Part shown: piece after piece, positions 6,969 through 16,562 of the stretch
How the letters are laid out: every line of letters begins with the position of its first letter
How positions within the stretch are numbered: position 1 is the first letter of the stretch
Assembly (NCBI GenBank): GCA_031268385.1
Contig: JAIRXH010000037.1
Span: 1 to 35,886, forward strand
Reading direction: 5' to 3'
DNA length: 35,886 bases
DNA from: Treponema sp.
Lineage (GTDB): Bacteria; Spirochaetota; Spirochaetia; Treponematales; Breznakiellaceae
Made by a program: the position numbers and the translations under genes
Notes under the pieces: generated by a model
Database searches by the model: none
What the model was told of the DNA's origin: nothing
Seen by the model: only the letters and a program-made list of their open reading frames with translations

Positions 6969-9122
6969 ATGCAGAGAGCCGTTTACTTTCAAACCTGGCT
7001 GCCCCACCGGCCGAATACCCATCCGGTTCATCCCATGAAAAATCAGGGGATGATTGAAGATCTGGAACGCAATCACGCAACAATGCTGGCCTGGAGCATG
7101 ATGGGAGGCGGAGCGGTTTCTCTTCCTTTCCTGGAAAGCCAGATTTACAGTCCGGTAATGCCCCAGGCCCGTTTCCACGGGTATATGAACGAAAAGGAAT
7201 TTAACGAAGAATGTCTGCGCCGGGGCATTACTCCCTATGCGGTTATCTACCAGGCCCAAAACTGGGAATTTCCGGCCCGGTTTAACGAAGACAAATCAGA
7301 AATACTGGAAATAAACATTTTACGCCGCGAGGGGGATCACGACTGGTACGGGCTCAGGGAATTTACCCAGGACACCTATCCGAAACTGTTCCCCAAAAAA
7401 TTCGCCGATTACTTCCCCGGCGGCCTGGTCAACAGTGACGGTGAAAAAGTTACCGATCTTTGGCAGGAATGCGCCGCCCGGACTATACATGGAGAAGTTT
7501 CCCACAGTTGGTGGGTGGAGGTTGAAGGCTACACCCAGACCTGCCACGGGACCTGCCGCAACAATCCTGTGTGGCGGAAGTATCTGGAAAAACAGGTAGA
7601 AATTGTCATTGACGCCGGGGCCATAGCGGTACAGCTTGACGAGACCGAGAATCCCCTGACCACGATTGCCTACGGCGGCTGTTTCTGCAAAGACTGTATG
7701 AAGTTGTTCCGCGCCTGGCTTAAACGCCGCCGGGATGAAGGGAATCTTCACGGGGAACTTGCGGATATGGACCTTGACGCCTTTGATTACGGCGTGTACC
7801 TGCGGGACCGGCATATCAGATGGCCCGAGCGGCTTAAAGACATTCCCTTTGCCAGGGAATACTGGGAATTCCAGGTAGAAACGGAAAACAAATACTTCCA
7901 GGAAATCGTACAGTATGTAAGAGACTACGGCAAAAAAACGCGGGGCATTGACGTTAAAGTAAGCGCCAATTTCTTTAATCTGCACATGCTCTACAAATCC
8001 TCCCTTGACACGGTGGATCTTTGCGTTACCGAGAACCGCCGCACCATTCTGCGCCGCCACGAATGGTACCGCATGGCCGCGGGTTACACCGGCGCCAGGG
8101 AACTTATTCTGACAGAGAGCCCCTATGATGGTTTTATCCAGAAGTTTGTGGAACACATACACAACGGGAAAGGCAATGATTACTACCGCCTCTTCGTGAT
8201 GGAAGCGGCCGCCCACGGCATCGGCATGTGCTACCCCTACGGCGCGTGGATGGGAAGATACGCCCGTGACGCGTTTTACGCTCCCAGGGAAACCGCCGAG
8301 GAGGTGCAGAGCTTCCTCTACGACAATGAACAGTATTTCGGCAAGAAATCCGGTTATAACGTACTGGTGCTCTACGATTACCGTTCCAACGTGTTCCGGG
8401 ACTGGCAGAGCGGACAGGGAGAACTCCTTTCAATCGGCGACACAGAGGATCTGTTGAGCTACACAATCTCCTACGACGACCGGGCTTCCTGGGTTCCCTA
8501 TTTCGAGATCGGAAAAAAATTGATCGACAGGCGTGTTCCTTTTGACGTTGCCGTCCTGGGGGACGGCGGTCTTGTGGCCGATACCCTTGGCGCGGAAGAG
8601 CTTGCCCCCTACGACATTATTATCAGCGCCGACTGCGGCTTCCTGACCAAAAACCAGGCCGCCCTGCTCAGGGAAGCGGCGGGGAAGAAAAAGCTCTTTA
8701 TCTTCGGCGCCTACGCGGAAAATCTTTCCGGAGAGGCGGATGCCGCGGTAAAGGCCGGGGCGGTTCTGCGGCTCTGGGGTGCGCGGCCCAAGGAATCGGT
8801 GCGGGAATTCTGCCGGGACATTGACCAGGCTTACGCAGGCCTGCGCGTCCTTGACTGGGACAACGGGGACATCTACGTTCAGCAAAGCATTGCCGCTTCC
8901 TCCAGGGTGCTGCATGTATTCAACTATGACTTTGACAGGGAAACGCACCAGGCAAATGAAGGAAAGGTTACGATTACCCTGCGGCACAAGCCGCCGGAGC
9001 AGGTCCGTGTCCTCACGTTGAACGGTTCGCCCGCGGGGTTGGAATACGCGCCTGCCGCCAATGGCAATCTGGTTATCCGCCTTTCCCGGCTGCCTTGTTA
9101 CTCCATGGTAATTATCAGGTAG
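6969..9122 (+). CDS. Putative TIM-barrel glycoside hydrolase, family unclear
   Basis: A 717-residue cytoplasmic protein (no signal peptide) that I read as a clan GH-A-like glycosidase, related to the GHL/GH42 group, but I cannot assign a CAZy family. The start at 6969 follows CAGGAGAG; an upstream in-frame start at 6915 is less likely. Residues 20-400 look like a (beta/alpha)8 barrel. Acidic candidates for catalysis are D224/E225/E227 (QLDETEN) and E383 (LTESPYDG). A CxCxxC cysteine motif at 238-243 resembles the one in the GHL6-like protein on the opposite strand (16934-18856). Residues 430-600 resemble the beta-galactosidase trimerisation type of Rossmann-like domain, and the end is a small beta domain. 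Its stop is 4 bases before the first rhamnosidase. Context suggests action on the same imported oligosaccharide. Confidence 0.75.
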   Translation: MQRAVYFQTWLPHRPNTHPVHPMKNQGMIEDLERNHATMLAWSMMGGGAVSLPFLESQIYSPVMPQARFHGYMNEKEFNEECLRRGITPYAVIYQAQNWEFPARFNEDKSEILEINILRREGDHDWYGLREFTQDTYPKLFPKKFADYFPGGLVNSDGEKVTDLWQECAARTIHGEVSHSWWVEVEGYTQTCHGTCRNNPVWRKYLEKQVEIVIDAGAIAVQLDETENPLTTIAYGGCFCKDCMKLFRAWLKRRRDEGNLHGELADMDLDAFDYGVYLRDRHIRWPERLKDIPFAREYWEFQVETENKYFQEIVQYVRDYGKKTRGIDVKVSANFFNLHMLYKSSLDTVDLCVTENRRTILRRHEWYRMAAGYTGARELILTESPYDGFIQKFVEHIHNGKGNDYYRLFVMEAAAHGIGMCYPYGAWMGRYARDAFYAPRETAEEVQSFLYDNEQYFGKKSGYNVLVLYDYRSNVFRDWQSGQGELLSIGDTEDLLSYTISYDDRASWVPYFEIGKKLIDRRVPFDVAVLGDGGLVADTLGAEELAPYDIIISADCGFLTKNQAALLREAAGKKKLFIFGAYAENLSGEADAAVKAGAVLRLWGARPKESVREFCRDIDQAYAGLRVLDWDNGDIYVQQSIAASSRVLHVFNYDFDRETHQANEGKVTITLRHKPPEQVRVLTLNGSPAGLEYAPAANGNLVIRLSRLPCYSMVIIR

Positions 9123-9126
9123 AGAA

Positions 9127-11763
9127 ATGAAACAGCTAAAACCAGTATTTTTGCGTTGTGAATACACGGTAAATCCTGTTGGCGTACACGAAGCGCATCC
9201 CTTGCTTTCCTGGAGATGCGAGAGCGGGCGTCCCGGCGGCAGGCAGACCGCGTATCAAATCGCGGCGTCTTCAACGACAGAAGAGCTTGACGCCGGCGAA
9301 TATACCCTCTGGGATTCGGGTAAAGTGGAAGGGGATCAATTCTGCGGCATCCCCTATTATGGCACGCCTCTGACAAGCGCCCGGCGGGCTTGCTGGAAGG
9401 TACGCATCTGGGATGAGGAGGGAAAGCCTTCCGGTTTCAGCGATGCCGCGTTTTTTGAAATGGGGCTGCTTGAGAAAACCGACTGGAAAGGCCGGTGGAT
9501 GAGTTTTCTGGGGGGCATGATCGGAAACGGCATTACTATCCGTTACGGGTTCAAGGTTCCGGAAAAGCGGATAAAGCGGGCCAGGGCTTATATCGCCGGC
9601 ATAGGGTACTATGAGCTGCGGCTTAACGGCCGCAGAGTGGGGGACAGGCTTCTGGATCCGGGCGCCATGGATTTTTCCAAAACGGTTCTCTATTCCGCCT
9701 ATGATGTAACCAAAGACATACGGTCCGGGGCCAACGCGGCGGGGTTTGTTTTGGGTACCGGCTGGGCCGGGCACCCCAAAGCCCTGTTCCAGCTTAATAT
9801 CGAATTTGAAGACGGGACGGTACAGGAGGAGTATACCGACTGGGGTACAGGCTGGCTTGTGGCCCGCGGACCTGTCACCTGCAACAGTATTTATGACGGG
9901 GAAGATTACGACGCCAGGCTGGAAAAAGACGGCTGGGATACGCCGGAATATACCCTGGCGGAGACTGTCGAACACCAGCGTCCAGGCGGCTGGATCCACT
10001 GTACCGTGACGGAGCCCCCCGGCGGCGAACTTGTAGGAGCCCTGCTGCCGCCGGTGCGGGTTACCGGAACATACGAGCCGCGCCTGCTGCGTACCTTAAG
10101 CGGCGGCAGGGAACTGTGGGACGCCGGGGCGAACCGGACCGGCTGGGTGCGCCTGCGTGTTTCCGGAGAACGGGGCGCCAGGGTATCGCTCACCTTCGCG
10201 GAGGTGCTGAATTCCGAAGGCGACCTTCAAATGCTGCCCCTGCGTACCGCCCGCTGCCAGGACAATTATATTCTCCGGGGAGACAGGGGCGTCGAGGAGT
10301 ATGCTCCCCGGTTTACCTATCACGGGTTCCAGTATTTTACGGTACAAAAAACCGGAAACGTACAGATAGAGTCCCTGTCGGTGGAATTTGCCCGTACCGA
10401 TCTGCCCAGAAACGCGGTTTTCAAGTGCGATAATGAATACCTCAACCGCCTTGCGGATGTTATGTGGCATACCGATGCCTGTAACATATTCAGCGTTCCT
10501 ACAGACTGCTGCCAGCGGGACGAACGCCACGGCTGGGGAACGGATCCTACGGTGCGCATTGAAGGGTGCGTATATCATTTTGACGTTGCTTCCTTTTTTG
10601 AAAAATGGCTGCGGGATATACTCGACACCCAGAGCGAAGACGGTTACTTTGCGGATACCGCCCCCCACCGCTGGGGCAGGCGTCCCTGCGATCCCCAAGT
10701 TAATGTTCCCGCCCTGCTGCCGCTGCTTGTTTACCACAGTTATGGAAACCGCAGGGCGCTGGAGAAAACCTACGGCCCCCTCAAAAAGTACGTTCATGCC
10801 CTGTTCGTGGAAGCGGACAGGCTGCTTATTTCCCGTACCGGCTGGGGGGAATGGGCCTGTCCCAGGGATGAGTGTATCCCTGAGGAATACGGCCCCGGCG
10901 CGTCGGCTAAAAACATCGATCCTACCCTGGTCTCTACCGCGTACCTTTACTATTCGGTATCCCTGGTGGCGGAAATTGCCGCTGTTCTGGGAAAGAAAAA
11001 GGAGGCCGCCCATTACCAGGATTTGGCAGGATTTGTGCGGCAGCGTTTTAACGAGCGTTTTTTTAACCCCCAAACCTGCCAGTACGACAAGGGGAGCCAG
11101 AGCGCCAACACCCTGGCGCTGTACCTGGGACTGGCGGAACCCGAGTATTCCGAGAGGATAACGGAAAATATCGTGCAGGCCCTGAAAGACAAGGGCAAGC
11201 ATCTGACCACAGGCAGTATGGGTACCAAGGCGATACTGGAAGTACTCTGCCGGGAAGGAAAAGTCGATCTCTGCTACGATGTGATGACCACCAAAACATG
11301 CCCCAGTTTCGGATACATGCTGGAACAAGGGGCAAGCAGTATTTGGGAACGCTGGGAAGCCGACACGGACAACAACATCATGAATTCCCGCAATCAACCC
11401 ATGCTGGCCGCCGCGGCGATATGGTTCTACAAGTATCTGGCCGGTATCGGCATGGAAAGCGGCGCCGTCGCTTTCCAGGATCTGGTTATCAAGCCCCATG
11501 TTCCACAGGCGCTTTCCCATGTGGAAGCGTCTATGGATATTATGGCGGGAAAGGTTTCTTCCGCCTGGAGCAAGACCGCCGACAGTTTTACACTTGTCCT
11601 TGAGATTCCCTTTAACACCCGTGCGCGGGTGCTTGTTCCCGCCGTCATCCCTTCCGCCGCGTCGCTTAAGGTAAACGGTCAGGCGGAAAAGGCGGAACGG
11701 GACGAAAAGGGGTCGTACACCCTGCGCCTTGGCGCGGGAAAATATGAAATTGTTTTGAAATAG
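9127..11763 (+). CDS. Alpha-L-rhamnosidase (GH78), copy 1
   Basis: An 878-residue GH78 enzyme that releases L-rhamnose from rhamnosides by an inverting mechanism. Domain order is the family's: N-terminal beta domains (residues 1-300, with YIAGIGYYELRLNG near 156), a linker beta domain with LRVSGERGARVSL, an (alpha/alpha)6 catalytic barrel from about 430, and a C-terminal beta domain from about 780. The catalytic motif RDERHGWGTD is at 464-473, with E466 the likely acid; E741 in SIWERWE is the likely base. No signal peptide is seen, so it acts in the cytoplasm. The ATG lies 4 bases after the upstream stop, with an AGGTAGAG ribosome site. It is a clear tandem paralogue of the next gene; its motif differs (HGWGTD against LGWTTD), which may reflect different substrate use. 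Confidence 0.95.
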   Translation: MKQLKPVFLRCEYTVNPVGVHEAHPLLSWRCESGRPGGRQTAYQIAASSTTEELDAGEYTLWDSGKVEGDQFCGIPYYGTPLTSARRACWKVRIWDEEGKPSGFSDAAFFEMGLLEKTDWKGRWMSFLGGMIGNGITIRYGFKVPEKRIKRARAYIAGIGYYELRLNGRRVGDRLLDPGAMDFSKTVLYSAYDVTKDIRSGANAAGFVLGTGWAGHPKALFQLNIEFEDGTVQEEYTDWGTGWLVARGPVTCNSIYDGEDYDARLEKDGWDTPEYTLAETVEHQRPGGWIHCTVTEPPGGELVGALLPPVRVTGTYEPRLLRTLSGGRELWDAGANRTGWVRLRVSGERGARVSLTFAEVLNSEGDLQMLPLRTARCQDNYILRGDRGVEEYAPRFTYHGFQYFTVQKTGNVQIESLSVEFARTDLPRNAVFKCDNEYLNRLADVMWHTDACNIFSVPTDCCQRDERHGWGTDPTVRIEGCVYHFDVASFFEKWLRDILDTQSEDGYFADTAPHRWGRRPCDPQVNVPALLPLLVYHSYGNRRALEKTYGPLKKYVHALFVEADRLLISRTGWGEWACPRDECIPEEYGPGASAKNIDPTLVSTAYLYYSVSLVAEIAAVLGKKKEAAHYQDLAGFVRQRFNERFFNPQTCQYDKGSQSANTLALYLGLAEPEYSERITENIVQALKDKGKHLTTGSMGTKAILEVLCREGKVDLCYDVMTTKTCPSFGYMLEQGASSIWERWEADTDNNIMNSRNQPMLAAAAIWFYKYLAGIGMESGAVAFQDLVIKPHVPQALSHVEASMDIMAGKVSSAWSKTADSFTLVLEIPFNTRARVLVPAVIPSAASLKVNGQAEKAERDEKGSYTLRLGAGKYEIVLK

Positions 11764-11769
11764 GAGCTT

Positions 11770-11796
11770 GTTCCAAGACCCGGTTGGTTTTGGAAC
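11770..11796. repeat. Hairpin between the two rhamnosidase genes
   Basis: GTTCCAAGACC pairs with GGTTTTGGAAC (one G-T pair) around CGGTT. The ACCCGGTTGG core also occurs in the two repeats at 3242-3295 and 3402-3455. It begins 6 bases after the stop of the first rhamnosidase gene and has no T-run. Confidence 0.7.
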
Positions 11797-11824
11797 TGCC
11801 TCATAGAGTAACCGGAGGACAGAG

Positions 11825-14464
11825 ATGGATCACCTTAAGCCAACAGGCCTGCGTACCGAATATGCCGAAAATCCAATCGGCGTACAGTCGGCGCGCCCTC
11901 TTCTTGCGTGGAGAACAGACTGTGACCGGCCGGGGGGGAAACAGACCGCCTGGCAGGTAGTGGCCGCGGCCGCGAAAGAAGAACTCGAGGGTGGTGAATA
12001 CACCCGCTGGAATTCCGGAAAGGTCGCCGGAAGCCGGTTTTGCGGCATCCCCTACAACGGGTCTCCGCTTTCTTCCGCCGAACGTGTCTGGTGGAAGGTG
12101 AGAATATGGGACGAAGAGGGAAAGCCCGGCGGGTTTAGCGACGCCGTTTTTTTTGAGATGGGGCTGCTGGAAACGTCCTCCTGGAAAGGCCGGTGGATGA
12201 GCTTTCTTGGAGGCATGGTGGGAAACGGCATTCAAATGCGGTTTCCCTTCAAGGTCGAAAAAAAAGTCCGCCGCGCCAGGGCCTATATTGCCGGCATCGG
12301 TTACTACGAGATGCGGCTTAACGGTTCAAAAATCGGGGACAAACTCCTTGACCCGGGGGCAACGGACTATTCAAAAACCATTCTCTATTCGGCCTATGAC
12401 GTGACGGCGAATCTGCGCCAGGGAGACAATGTTGCGGGAATTGTGCTGGGTACAGGCTGGGCCGGCGCTCCAAAGACGATTCTGCAGCTCAACATTGAAT
12501 ACGACGACGGCGCGGTAAAAGAAGTGGTTACCGACTGGGGTATCGGCTGGCTTGTGGCCCGGGGGCCTATAACGTACAACAGCCTTTATGACGGGGAAGA
12601 CTACGACGCCAGGCTGGAAAAGGACGGCTGGGATACTCCCGAATACGGCCCGACCCTGCTCAAAGAGCACCAGCGTCCCGGCGGCTGGATACTGGGAACC
12701 ATCGTTGAGCCTCCGGGAGGAGAACTGGTGGGCGAAATTTCGCCCCCGGTGCGGGTTACCGCAGTCTGTGAGCCCAAACTGCTGCGTACCCTGAGCGGCG
12801 GCCGGGAGCTTTACGACGGCGGGGCGAACCGGACCGGCTGGGTGCGCCTGCGTCTTTCCGGGGAGCGGGGCGCCAGGGTGAACCTTTCCTTTGCGGAAGT
12901 CCTCAACGCGGAAGGAGACCTGGATAAGGCCGCCCTTCGCAGCGCCCGTGCGGAAGACAACTACATCCTGCGGGGAGACAAGGGCGTTGAGGAGTATGCC
13001 CCCCGGTTTACCTATCACGGATTCCGGTATTTCACGGTGAAAAAAACAGGCAACGTAAAAACAGAATCCCTGTCGGTGGAATTTGTCCGCAGCGATCTTC
13101 CCCGGAATGCGGTCTTCAGTTGTGATAACGAATTCCTTAACCGTATGGCGGATGTAATGTGGCATACCGACGCCTGCAATATGTTCAGCGTCCCTACCGA
13201 TTCCAGCCAGCGGGATGAAAGGCTGGGCTGGACCACGGATACTACCGCCCGGGTGGAAGGCTGCGTGTATCACTTTGACGTATCAGGCTTTTTTAACAAG
13301 TGGCTGCGGGATATTTTTGACACCCAGAGCGAAGACGGTTATTTTGCGGACACCGCGCCTCACCGCTGGGGAAGGCGTCCCTGCGATCCTTCGGTAAACA
13401 CGCCGGCCCTTCTGCCGCTCTTGTTGTACCATTCCTACGGCAACCGGAAAGCCCTGGAAGACTCTTACGAGCCGCTTAAGCGTTACATCCAGGCGCTTTT
13501 GGTAGAAGCGGATAATTTAATCATTTCCCGTACCGGTTTTGGCGAGTGGGCCTGTCCGGCGGATGAATGTTACGCCGAGGAATACGGCCCCGGCGCGGTA
13601 TCGAAAAATGTCGATCCCTCGCTGGTGTCTACCGCGTACCTCCGCGACTCGCTTGGCCTGGTGTCGAAGATCGCCTCCATTCTGGGAAAGGAAAAGGAAT
13701 CTTCCCTGTATGCGGATTTGGCAAACTTTGTCCGCATGAGGTTTAATGAAAAGTTTTTCAACCCCGAAACCTGCCAGTATGACAAAGGAAGCCAGAGTTC
13801 CAATACCCTGGCGCTGTACCTGGACTTGGTGGAACCTCGGTATCAAAAGGCGGTGGCGGAAAATATCGCGAAAAAAGTACGGGAAAAGGGAAACCACTTT
13901 ACCACCGGCAACATGGGTACCAAGGCGATTGTGGAAACCCTCTCAAGGGCGGGCATGGACGACCTTGTGTACGATGTAATGACCAACCGCACTTCGCCCG
14001 GATTCGGCTATATGCTGGAACAGGGGGCCACCACCATCTGGGAACGCTGGGAAGCGGACAGGGATAATAACATCATGAACTCCCGTAATCATCCCATGTT
14101 TGCTTCCTGTGTCGTGTGGTTCTACAAGTACCTGGGGGGCATAAGCATGGAGCCTTACACAGAGGCGTTCCAGGATCTGCTTGTCGCCCCGCATGTTCCC
14201 GGCGGTCTTTCGCGGGTCGAGGTAACAATGGATGTCCCCGCGGGAAAAGTGCGTTCCGCCTGGGAGAAATCGGCGGACAAATTTGTCCTCAAGGTGGAAA
14301 TCCCCTTTAACGCCGCCGCCCGCGTGCTTGTTCCGGCGGTAATAAAGGGCGCGTCCGTCCTTATGGTAAACGGAAAACCCGCCGGCGCGGAAAAAACAGC
14401 CGATGGCGGCTTTATGGTTACGGTTCCCGCCGGGCGCTACGAGTTTGTCCTGGGCTGGGGGTAA
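11825..14464 (+). CDS. Alpha-L-rhamnosidase (GH78), copy 2
   Basis: An 879-residue GH78 enzyme closely similar to the preceding 878-residue protein along its whole length, so the pair arose by gene duplication. The catalytic motif RDERLGWTTD is at 463-472, with E465 the likely acid and D472 conserved; the base region GATTIWERWE carries E740. The N-terminal beta domains show YIAGIGYYEMRLNG and the C-terminal domain closes with a short beta-rich tail. No signal peptide is visible. The start at 11825 has a good GGAGG at 11814-11818. The two copies together could remove differently linked or differently decorated rhamnose residues. It is followed after 4 bases by the GH42-like gene, in the same operon. 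Confidence 0.95.
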   Translation: MDHLKPTGLRTEYAENPIGVQSARPLLAWRTDCDRPGGKQTAWQVVAAAAKEELEGGEYTRWNSGKVAGSRFCGIPYNGSPLSSAERVWWKVRIWDEEGKPGGFSDAVFFEMGLLETSSWKGRWMSFLGGMVGNGIQMRFPFKVEKKVRRARAYIAGIGYYEMRLNGSKIGDKLLDPGATDYSKTILYSAYDVTANLRQGDNVAGIVLGTGWAGAPKTILQLNIEYDDGAVKEVVTDWGIGWLVARGPITYNSLYDGEDYDARLEKDGWDTPEYGPTLLKEHQRPGGWILGTIVEPPGGELVGEISPPVRVTAVCEPKLLRTLSGGRELYDGGANRTGWVRLRLSGERGARVNLSFAEVLNAEGDLDKAALRSARAEDNYILRGDKGVEEYAPRFTYHGFRYFTVKKTGNVKTESLSVEFVRSDLPRNAVFSCDNEFLNRMADVMWHTDACNMFSVPTDSSQRDERLGWTTDTTARVEGCVYHFDVSGFFNKWLRDIFDTQSEDGYFADTAPHRWGRRPCDPSVNTPALLPLLLYHSYGNRKALEDSYEPLKRYIQALLVEADNLIISRTGFGEWACPADECYAEEYGPGAVSKNVDPSLVSTAYLRDSLGLVSKIASILGKEKESSLYADLANFVRMRFNEKFFNPETCQYDKGSQSSNTLALYLDLVEPRYQKAVAENIAKKVREKGNHFTTGNMGTKAIVETLSRAGMDDLVYDVMTNRTSPGFGYMLEQGATTIWERWEADRDNNIMNSRNHPMFASCVVWFYKYLGGISMEPYTEAFQDLLVAPHVPGGLSRVEVTMDVPAGKVRSAWEKSADKFVLKVEIPFNAAARVLVPAVIKGASVLMVNGKPAGAEKTADGGFMVTVPAGRYEFVLGWG

Positions 14465-14468
14465 CATC

Positions 14469-16532
14469 ATGGAGAAGATACTGCGGGGCGGCAAGATTGT
14501 TTTGGGAACCTGTTACTACCCTGAACACTGGCATGAAAAAATGTGGAAGGAAGATCTCCTGCGGATGAAGCAGGCCGGCATATTCGTAGTGCGTATTGCC
14601 GAGTTCGCCTGGAACAAAACGGAACCCTCGGAAGGAAACTTTACTTTTGATTTTTTCGATCGTTTTTTGGATACGGCAAAAGAAACCGGCACAAGCGTTA
14701 TTTTCTGTACGCCCACAGCCGCTCCCCCGGCGTGGCTCACCACGGCCTATCCTGAAACATTAAACGCCCGGATCGACGGTACCCTGCTGCGCCACGGGGC
14801 GCGCAGGCACTACAATTACAATTCCCCGGTATATCGGCGCCTTTCGGCGCGTATTGTGGAAAAACTCGCCTCCCACTACGGTCCTCATCCCAATATAATC
14901 GGCTGGCAGATAGACGGGGAACTCAACTGCGAAACCGACGAGTTTTATTCCGGCAGTGACACTATCGCCTTTCGGGAATTTCTCAAGAACAAATACGGGA
15001 CCCTTGACGCGCTGAATGATGCCTGGGGAACGGAATTCTGGAATCAGATCTACACGTCCTGGGGAGAAGTCTTTGTTCCCCGTCCTGCCATCCACGACAC
15101 GGTAAATCCGCATCAGGTATTTGACTACATCCGCTTTATTTCCGACAGCGCCTGTTCCTTTGCGAAAATGCAGAGTGACATCCTGCGCAAATACATTAAA
15201 GCCGGGGACTTTATAACCCACAACGGTTTGTACGGCAATCTGGACAACCACCGGTTTACCGCGGAAAGTATGGATTATATGTTCTACGACTGTTACCCCA
15301 ATTTTGCCTACTGCGTAGACGAAGATCCCCTCCATTCCGGGGATCTTAACGACCGTAAATGGAGCGGAAACCTGTCCGAGCTGCGCTCAATTTCTCCCGT
15401 TTTCGGCATCATGGAACAGCAGTCGGGACCCAACGGCTGGAACAACAGAATGGAGGCCGCCGCCCCCCGGCCCGGGCAGATGACCCTCTGGACACTCCAG
15501 AGCATTGCCCATGGGGCCGATTATATCAGTTATTTCCGTTGGCGGACCTGTACCATGGGAACGGAAATTTACTGGCATGGCATTCTTGATTACTCCAACA
15601 GGGATAACCGGCGGCTTGCGGAACTCGCGGACATTTACCGGAAAACCGCCTCGATTCAGGCGGTGGCAGGTTCCCGCTTCAGGGCCGCGTTTGGCGTACT
15701 TAAAGATTACGATAACGTGTGGGATGCCAAGGTTGACAAATGGCATTACCGCGTCCACGCCGCAAGCGAATCTGCCATATTCCAGGCGTCCCAGCTGACC
15801 CATACTCCTATGGATTATGTTTACATTCCGGATTCCGAACACGAAGAAGGAAAGGCCGCGCTGGAAACATTGCAAAAATACCCGGTGCTGTTTTATCCCC
15901 ATTCAGTAATTGTTACCGGGAAGACAGCGGCGCTGCTTGAAAAGTACGTCAGCGCCGGCGGCATTCTGGTTCTCGGCTGCCGTACCGGTTACAAGGACAG
16001 CCGGGGACAGTGCCCCATGGCAAAACTGCCCGGCCTGCTGCGGGACATGTCCGGCACAGATGTGGTGGACTACACGTTTATCGCCCCCGACGACGACAGG
16101 GTTACTGTTGACTGGGACGGGGAGGAACTGGAAGCCTCCGTATTTGTCGATGTTCTGGAACCATTGGAAAACGCGGAAGTTCTGGGAAAATACCGGCAGA
16201 ATTACTATGCCGGAAAGGCCGGCCTTATCCGCAACGAGTACGGCAAGGGCAGGGTGTATTACTTCGGCGGCGCGTTTACCCGCAAGACGGCGATGATATT
16301 CCTTGAAAAGCTGGGAATAGCCGAACCCTGGCGGGACATTATAGAAGCCCCGGAATGCTGTGAACTTGCCCTGCGGGAAGGAAACGGCAGGCAGTTCTTC
16401 TTTGTGCTTAACTACAGCAAACAGAGCGCCGCCGTCACGGTGAAGCGGGAGCTGCGGGATCTCTATATCGGCAGGGCTGTTTCTGGAAAGATGGAACTTC
16501 CGCCATACGGTACCGCGGTTTACGCCCTGTAA
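14469..16532 (+). CDS. Beta-galactosidase-like glycoside hydrolase (GH42)
   Basis: A 687-residue GH42-type retaining beta-galactosidase or close relative. The N-terminus GTCYYPEHWHEKMWKEDLLR is characteristic. The acid/base glutamate is E151 in GWQIDGELN, and the nucleophile is E316 in FGIMEQQSG. A trimerisation-like domain follows from about residue 390 and a beta domain ends the protein. There is no signal peptide. It probably removes galactose, or possibly arabinose, from the oligosaccharide after rhamnose removal; specificity is inferred. The ATG at 14469 is 4 bases after the rhamnosidase stop, with a weak ribosome site in the GGGGG before it. The open frame back to 14403 overlaps the upstream gene and is rejected. 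It is the last gene of the operon; no clear terminator follows. Confidence 0.9.
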   Translation: MEKILRGGKIVLGTCYYPEHWHEKMWKEDLLRMKQAGIFVVRIAEFAWNKTEPSEGNFTFDFFDRFLDTAKETGTSVIFCTPTAAPPAWLTTAYPETLNARIDGTLLRHGARRHYNYNSPVYRRLSARIVEKLASHYGPHPNIIGWQIDGELNCETDEFYSGSDTIAFREFLKNKYGTLDALNDAWGTEFWNQIYTSWGEVFVPRPAIHDTVNPHQVFDYIRFISDSACSFAKMQSDILRKYIKAGDFITHNGLYGNLDNHRFTAESMDYMFYDCYPNFAYCVDEDPLHSGDLNDRKWSGNLSELRSISPVFGIMEQQSGPNGWNNRMEAAAPRPGQMTLWTLQSIAHGADYISYFRWRTCTMGTEIYWHGILDYSNRDNRRLAELADIYRKTASIQAVAGSRFRAAFGVLKDYDNVWDAKVDKWHYRVHAASESAIFQASQLTHTPMDYVYIPDSEHEEGKAALETLQKYPVLFYPHSVIVTGKTAALLEKYVSAGGILVLGCRTGYKDSRGQCPMAKLPGLLRDMSGTDVVDYTFIAPDDDRVTVDWDGEELEASVFVDVLEPLENAEVLGKYRQNYYAGKAGLIRNEYGKGRVYYFGGAFTRKTAMIFLEKLGIAEPWRDIIEAPECCELALREGNGRQFFFVLNYSKQSAAVTVKRELRDLYIGRAVSGKMELPPYGTAVYAL

Positions 16533-16562
16533 GCGGCAGGGCCCTCGGCGCCTGACAGTTTG

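Noticed and set aside
10096-11520. 474-codon open frame antisense to the first rhamnosidase gene
   Set aside because: It mirrors a well-supported GH78 gene; GC-rich coding sequence often leaves the opposite strand open. No family motif.
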